Positions 58,906-64,000 of a stretch of DNA of 64,000 nucleotides are shown here, piece by piece. Every line of letters starts with the position of its first letter. Positions within the stretch are counted from its first letter, which is position 1. The notes under the pieces are model-generated. The model worked only from the letters and a program-made list of their open reading frames with translations. It did no database searches and was not told the DNA's origin. The position numbers and the translations under genes are program-made. Source of the DNA: Triplophysa rosa (lineage: Eukaryota > Chordata > Actinopteri > Cypriniformes > Nemacheilidae); the NCBI RefSeq assembly GCF_024868665.1, contig NC_079895.1, forward strand, positions 6,889,069-6,953,068, given 5' to 3'.

Positions 58906-59336
58906 AGGGACAATTCATCCAAAAAAGAAAATTCAGTTTTCATTTACTCACCCTGAAGTCCAAATCTGTATAAATGTCTTTGTTTTGATGAAAACAGAGA
59001 AAGGTATTTGAAAGAATGTAATCAAACAGTTCTTCTGTTTAGCACAAAGAAGATATTTTGAAGAATGTAGGAAAGCAAACCGTTCTGGGGCACTTTAGAC
59101 TACCATTGTAATTTTCCCACCTTTTTAGTCAATGGTGGCCAAGAACTGTTTGGTTACAATCATTCTTGCAAATATATTTCTCTGTTTTCATCGGAACAAA
59201 GAAATGTATACAGATGTTTATACAGATATTTTGATTATCTTCATTTGTGTTCCACAAAAAAGTCATATACATGTTTTGAATGACGTGAGGCTGACTAAAT
59301 GATGATAGAAGTTTTGTTTTTGGGCAAACTATCCCG
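58906..59336. mobile_element. Palindromic TTAA MITE, full length
   Basis: AGGGACAATTCATCC at the left and the inverted end AAACTATCCCG at the right are flanked by TTAA (58902-58905 and 59337-59340). The inner arms carry the family's TCAATGGTGGCCAAGAACTG block and its complement-related sequences. It is 431 bp and non-coding. Confidence 0.87.
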
Positions 59337-59458
59337 TTAAGTGACTGGTTGGATGTGATGGTGTATTTAGAGTCCTATGTAGGTTTCTCATCCAGTAGGA
59401 CAACTCTTAAGAAGCAGGTAATAAAAGCTCCGCTGGAGCCAGAGGAAAACCATCCGTT

Positions 59459-59468
59459 CACACACGCA

Positions 59469-59518
<50 letters not shown>

Positions 59519-59527
59519 GACAGACAG
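59459..59527. repeat. Compound microsatellite (CACG)n(CA)n(GACA)n
   Basis: About seven ACGC/CACG units pass into a run of CA dinucleotides and then three or four CAGA units. Both strands show ORFs through it (for example a Cys-Val run on the minus strand) that are artefacts of the repeat. Confidence 0.95.
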
Positions 59528-59539
59528 GTGCTGTCTTAT

Positions 59540-60540
59540 TTCAGTGTAGGACGTGCACAGGATATGCGAGCAGCTGGAGATGGTTGTGAATGCCACTCTA
59601 CCTGCGATAATACTGAAAAAGCTAGGCTGGGGTATCATATAAGGCACAGCCATTATATCCCAACCGAAGTATCTCTTCATACTGTTTTGTCACATCTATT
59701 ACCCCATGGGTTATTTTCTGTGGAGATGACCTACAGAGAGGTCTCATTGAGAATTTATTTATTCCGTTTCAGAGCCTCACACTGTTTAGCCTCAAATCTT
59801 CCTGAACGAAACCTCCAAATTTCGGAGAGGAATTGATTACAAGAGCATGGTGGTGGCTTTTAGGTCCACACTACGGGCATTTCTTAGTTTTGTTTGTTTA
59901 CCGCCTCAGAATTATTGATGAGGAAAGTTGCTGTTTGTGTTTGTGTCTGTGTTGGAGTGGTTTAGACAGGGTTCCTGATTGAATCCAGTCTGCCCCTCTG
60001 CTTTTGACCCCGGGCTGCGAGAAGGGCTTCTAATTCCCTGGCGGACGCAAATGCCCCCGGTCCACCTCCTGCTGATGGGATCAGTGCTGCAGTGGTGTCT
60101 TATTAATAACATACAGAACCTGGGCCTTCGGGGTGGCTGCCCATCCGTTATTGCTTCTAACCTTCAGTGCCCCAAATAATTAGCTATAAACAATCCGCTA
60201 TGTTAGGACACACGTATTTGTGGTGCACGGAGCAGAACGGTCTCAAAAACAAGGAGGCGACTACACATGTATTTTTTTGGAGACCCTGCTGAAAAGACCT
60301 GGTTAGGCAGTATACATTCGCTGGTCTTTTTGGTGGTACAGAGTTTTGTCTGGTTGAACCATAATCAAAATATGTATGATTAAGAAAATGATTTGTGTGA
60401 TGCTGTACTGTATAATGTGTTTATTTTTTTTACAACCCTTATAAAACATAACCACGGTTTTATTATAGTGAAAGTGTTTTTTTTTTTTGCTTTATTGAAT
60501 ACAATTTGTAAAACCAATGTTTTCTACAAATAACACGGTA
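59540..60540. other. Repeat-poor block, candidate conserved non-coding sequence at 59940-60180
   Basis: 59940-60180 is GC-richer and unique-looking, with ATTAATAA and TAATTAG cores at its right edge. No splice-bounded ORF or transposon end was recognised. Confidence 0.25.
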
Positions 60541-60609
60541 AACTATGGGTCCTGTGGTTAAAAAAATGATGGTTCATTTGTGGTTACACAACCTGATCTC
60601 ACCGGAATT

Positions 60610-60825
60610 GCAACTATTTTTACTAATTCATATGAATTACTACAATTTGAATAGTACAGAAATGTACGATATTAGAAAAAAGCAATACAGAAGCCTTACT
60701 TCACCCATAACGTCACAGTCACGAAAACAGATTGTACTAAAACGCACAAATGAGATTGTACTAATTCATAGGAATTAGCCACCTTGTGAAACAGTTACGA
60801 ATTCTTGTGAGATTGTATTGGATTA
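60610..60825. repeat. Interspersed repeat related to 34600-34805
   Basis: It shares ordered blocks with 34600-34805 (AAAAAGCAATACAGAAGCC, GTACTAAAACG, a segment near ATTCATAGGAATTAGCCACC, and the end GAATTCTTGTGAGATTGT). Its ends are not well defined. Confidence 0.65.
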
Positions 60826-60956
60826 CCATAGTTTATAGGAACCATGGTTTTGGATGTATTTGTAGTGAAAACATGGTTTGTAAAGGAATAATTTAAAGGT
60901 TAAAGGTTGATCAAGTTGACTCTAATCTATGTAAATTAGGAAATTTAAAGTCTAGC

Positions 60957-61375
60957 TAGGTTATTTCAACCCACGGTTGGGTAAAATATTGGCAGACCCA
61001 TCTGTTGGTTTAAATTAATCTAGAAAATGTCAATTTTTGACTCAAATATGGGTAAAAAAATCCAGAATTATATGTTGAAACAACACAGCATGCGCTCAAA
61101 AAAAATGCTTGGGTTATTTTCAACCCAGCGTTGGGTCAGAAATGGATGAACCCAACTGTTGGGTTGTAATTTAACCTATGCTGGGTTGTTTCAATCCAAA
61201 ATACTGGGTTGTTTTAACCCACTGTTGGGTCAAATATAAACATGTTTGGGGTTAATTTAACCCAACGTCTGAGAATGTCCCTTTTTGACCGAACGATGGG
61301 TTCAAAATAACCCTGTATTTTTAAAAGTGTAGGTTTGTCGATATATTACCCAACCATGGTTTTAACAATCCAGCA
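60957..61375. mobile_element. TTGGGT palindromic repeat nested in a copy of its own family
   Basis: Outer arms GGTTATTTCAACCCACGGTT (left) and AACCATGGTTTTAACAATCC (right) mirror each other. Inside, from about 61095 to 61332, a second unit has its own mirrored ends (AAATGCTTGGGTTATTTTCA and CAAAATAACCCTGTATTTTT) and alternating AACCCA / TGGGTT motifs in both orientations. No coding capacity. Confidence 0.7.
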
Positions 61376-61399
61376 TTTCTTTAGTGCATTTACTTCATC

Positions 61400-62500
61400 T
61401 CATTATTTAGTGGCATGCGGTAAAGTTATTTTCCTTCGTGGGTGTCACCATAAATAGGACAACTATGTGTGCTCTGGCTGGATATTCGAAAGATTGTTAA
61501 GCATGTGAATCTAATATTTCTAACTATTCTAATATGGACCAAATGTTCGAATAGAAACACAAAGCCCATCTGCAGACAAAATTGCGTGACCAGCTTGTTA
61601 CTCTTTTCTAAAGGGCAAATGTAATCCACATGCTGTTTAATGTGGTATGTCAATGAATTTGGTTGGTTGTGTGTTGCTGTCATATCTGTGTCTTGTTTAT
61701 ACTTGTGGGGTCTTTTGTGTCTTTGTGTGTGACTGATACGATTTCCACTAGAGTTCATACCCAGTTGGCTTGGTCGCCTTTGAAGTCACTCGCAGTCAAT
61801 TTACTCGTCAATTAAATTGTCTCAGGCTCCTGTCACAGTTTGTTTTGCGTCTGTCGAGTTCATTAGAACAGTATTTCTTGTGTTGTTCTTGATATAGCAG
61901 TTAATTGGAGTCTATTGTCAACCCTGATCCTTTGAAATCCGGTTCAGTTCAGTTCATGTAGAACTACACTTTAGTGTAACACACTCGTGGTAATAGGTCG
62001 TGCTACTCAAAGTGAACTTTAAACACGAGTTACAACAGACTAAAGGTATGAAAGGGTCAGCGGGATCACGGGAGATGTATGGCCTTGTTAAAGAGGGCGT
62101 CAGTGGGGTAATCAGTATTGGCATAAACATTATTCTTTTATCAGGGTATATAGCAGTGCAATAAAGCTTTTGTCTCTTTTTCCTTTAGCTCTGTTTTGTC
62201 CTCTAAGACTGTTAGCATCTCACTCTCCTGTACCGCAGTCATCGACTTTTGACCTTTTGACCTGATTCACTTGGCAAAGGAGTTGCACTTTATAAATAGA
62301 CACCTCTGCTAAAACCAAACCGTGTGGAATGGATGACGGGCAACTTTTTGCAAGCACATCACAAGTCTTAACCCTGGGTTTTATGCTGATGCATATCCTT
62401 GTCCATCATCTCATTGTACCTGGAAAAAGCTGCAGATGTTTTTTCCCGAACAGTCCCTTAAGGTAATACTGTACTGCACTGTTCTGTAAAGATTTACACA
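61400..62500. other. Unique sequence, nothing recognised
   Basis: There are no transposon ends and no splice-bounded exon. The minus-strand ORF at 61426-61758 (110 codons) has no recognisable domain. Confidence 0.4.
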
Positions 62501-62504
62501 GAAA

Positions 62505-62762
62505 GAAACACATTTTGGAACACAAAAGAAGATATTTTGACAAATGTCTTGGGGTTTTTTGTCTACATTCAATGAAATTCAATGGGAGCCAGTGTTGTTT
62601 GGTTTTCCGTGTTCTTCAAACTATCTTCTTTTGTGTTCTGCAGAAGAAAGTCATACAGGTTAAAGAAATATTTCATTTCATTTTATTCCTTTTTGTTGTA
62701 TTTGATTTTATTATTTGATTTTAATTTATTTTGATTAAAGATTAAAGAACTATCCCTTTTCA
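62505..62762. mobile_element. Decayed inner part of a TTAA palindromic MITE
   Basis: It holds AACACAAAAGAAGATATTTT and its inverted partner AAACTATCTTCTTTTGTGTT, plus CAGAAGAAAGTCATACAGGT, as in the copies at 30621 and 31762. The right remnant AAAGAACTATCCCTTTT is near 62745. Termini are eroded. Confidence 0.65.
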
Positions 62763-63015
62763 AATAGATGGAAATTACAGCGATATAGTTTCAGATTTCT
62801 GTTTGAATTAAATGCATAATGTATTCCAGCACATTCATGAGATTACGGTCACATAATTTTACGGCTAATTTGTATGGTGAAACTGACAGCACCTCCCCAT
62901 CCCACCCAACAGGGTTGTCTTATCTTGCATATACAAAGAAAGGAAACATTTCCTTGCATCACTGATTTTGTCTCATTATTTCATTTCTTAAATAAATGTT
63001 TTAGAAATGATCTGT

Positions 63016-63066
63016 CAGCGCTGTGGCTTGGTGGTTAGCGCATGAGTTGGCCTGTGGCATTTTCCC
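63016..63066 (+). mobile_element. tRNA head fragment of a SINE
   Basis: GCTGTGGCTTGGTGGTTAGC followed by GCATGAG is an A-box-bearing tRNA-like start as in the SINE at 15511. No B box or tail follows. Confidence 0.55.
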
Positions 63067-63692
63067 TCATAGTTTCATGTTTTCTGTCTAACAGGGGGTG
63101 AAAAAGGTTTAAAAATGGAAATATTATCCACAGACTAACCCACAAAAAAATAGTGTGTTCAGTTTTAAAATCCTGGTGAAGCATCAAGATTACAAAAGAT
63201 ATGAGTGGACTGAGGGGAGGGAGAGATGGCTCGACATACAGGTGCTTTTGCATCAGCCAGAAACCTATCATATTGCATAAGCTTTGAAATCTTTGGTTCT
63301 GCTCAAGACCTCTTTGGACCTATTGAAAGCTAAACCAATGAATCACCATCTAACACAACATACCTTAAGCTACAAAGGGTTGATGTGAGCTCGGCATGCA
63401 ATCTGATCGTGTCAGCGAGCACTGCGGATGGAGATGATGATAATATGTAACCCCAGGCTATCTGTGATAGACACGTACAGTATTACCGACTGCTGGGCAA
63501 TTGGAGAAAGGTGCGTTACTGGATAGGGCCGGACGTGGCCACGCTTTGAGCTCAGATTGGGGGATGACCTGTTTAGCCTGCTCATTACTGGGTCTGGCCA
63601 CCCACACATTTCTCCACAACTACAGATTAGATGATGTGAGGGGGTATGTTCACGCAACCCGTTCTGCACCTGATCTACGTATTTGTGCACAC

Positions 63693-63909
63693 TAGAGATG
63701 CTCGGATACTTCATTTCTCCACCGATACAGATTCTGAAGATTAAATGAATATTTCTTAACTTTCCGAATGTTATTAATTCATATAATGACTATTAATATT
63801 GAACATCAAACTGGTGATGTTTCTTAACATTTTCTATAGACAATTCAAAAATTGCTTTTTGACGATTGACGATGACGATTATTGGCTGAAATATATCGGT
63901 GCATCTCTA
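63693..63909. mobile_element. hAT-type MITE with intact 8-bp target duplication (internally shorter copy)
   Basis: The ends TAGAGATGCTCGGATAC and ATCGGTGCATCTCTA are flanked by GTGCACAC on both sides. The internal sequence from ATATTTCTTAACTTTC through CATCAAACTGGTGATGTTTC matches the 38015-38310 copy, with about 80 bp missing from the interior. Non-coding. Confidence 0.93.
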
Positions 63910-63935
63910 GTGCACACTTAAGCATTTGTGCTTAA

Positions 63936-64000
63936 AGGGACAGTTCACCCCAAAATGAAAATTCTGTCATCAGTTACTCACCCTCAAATTGTTCCAAACC
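63936..64000. mobile_element. TTAA palindromic MITE, cut by the window end
   Basis: After TTAA (63932-63935) it reads AGGGACAGTTCACCCCAAAA and follows the family through CTCACCCTCAAATTGTTCCA to the last base of the window. The other arm would lie beyond 64000. Confidence 0.88.

Noticed and set aside
59375..59680. Minus-strand ORF with a Cys-Val repeat as a membrane or cysteine-rich protein
   Set aside because: The repeat is the translation of the CACG/CA microsatellite.

Overview
This window is nuclear genomic DNA from a vertebrate, almost certainly a cypriniform (carp, minnow or loach-like) ray-finned fish. It is AT-rich and intron-dominated, and no open reading frame exceeds about 150 codons. 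It is dense in short DNA-transposon relics typical of cyprinid genomes: palindromic TTAA-flanked elements, hAT-type elements with 8-bp target duplications, PIF/Harbinger elements, and a tRNA-derived SINE with an L2-type tail. There are no bacterial operons, phage genes or CRISPR arrays.

The only protein-coding gene I can support is the 5' part of pdia5 (protein disulfide isomerase A5, also called PDIR) on the minus strand. Five coding exons with canonical splice sites and consistent phases lie at 19530-19550, 11326-11452, 7713-7800, 2468-2551 and 2303-2348. Together they encode the signal peptide and most of the N-terminal non-catalytic thioredoxin-like domain (122 residues). The thioredoxin a-domains with their CxxC sites would lie beyond position 1. 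Its promoter region at about 19.55-19.74 kb is CpG-rich and contains a 12-codon upstream ORF and a degenerate ER-stress-type element.

From about 19.8 kb to the right end (44 kb) there is no recognisable coding exon. In other vertebrates PDIA5 lies head-to-head with SEMA5B, so the likeliest reading is the upstream region and long first introns of a plus-strand sema5b gene. A CpG-rich block ending in a splice donor (21.06-21.33 kb) and a 70-bp acceptor/donor-bounded segment at 42.6 kb are candidate 5' non-coding exons. That is inference and needs transcript evidence. Several repeat-poor blocks of higher local complexity (about 32.2-32.9, 39.4-39.8, 44.5-44.9, 45.8-46.1, 47.6-48.4 and 59.9-60.2 kb) could be conserved regulatory sequence.

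The rest is repeats. A TTAA family of about 390 bp (AGGTCCAG termini) occurs five times. One copy is split by a 1.93-kb hAT-type element whose 8-bp target duplication is intact. A second TTAA family, with termini resembling AGGGATAGTTCACCC, occurs about nine times. There are also four further hAT-type elements or fragments, two PIF/Harbinger elements (one with a decayed Myb-like ORF), large palindromes, a degenerate tandem array at 40.9-41.2 kb, a 91-bp exact tandem duplication and several microsatellites. I found no evidence for a novel protein-coding system. The most informative structures are the gene model, its upstream control signals, the nested transposons and the candidate 5' exons.
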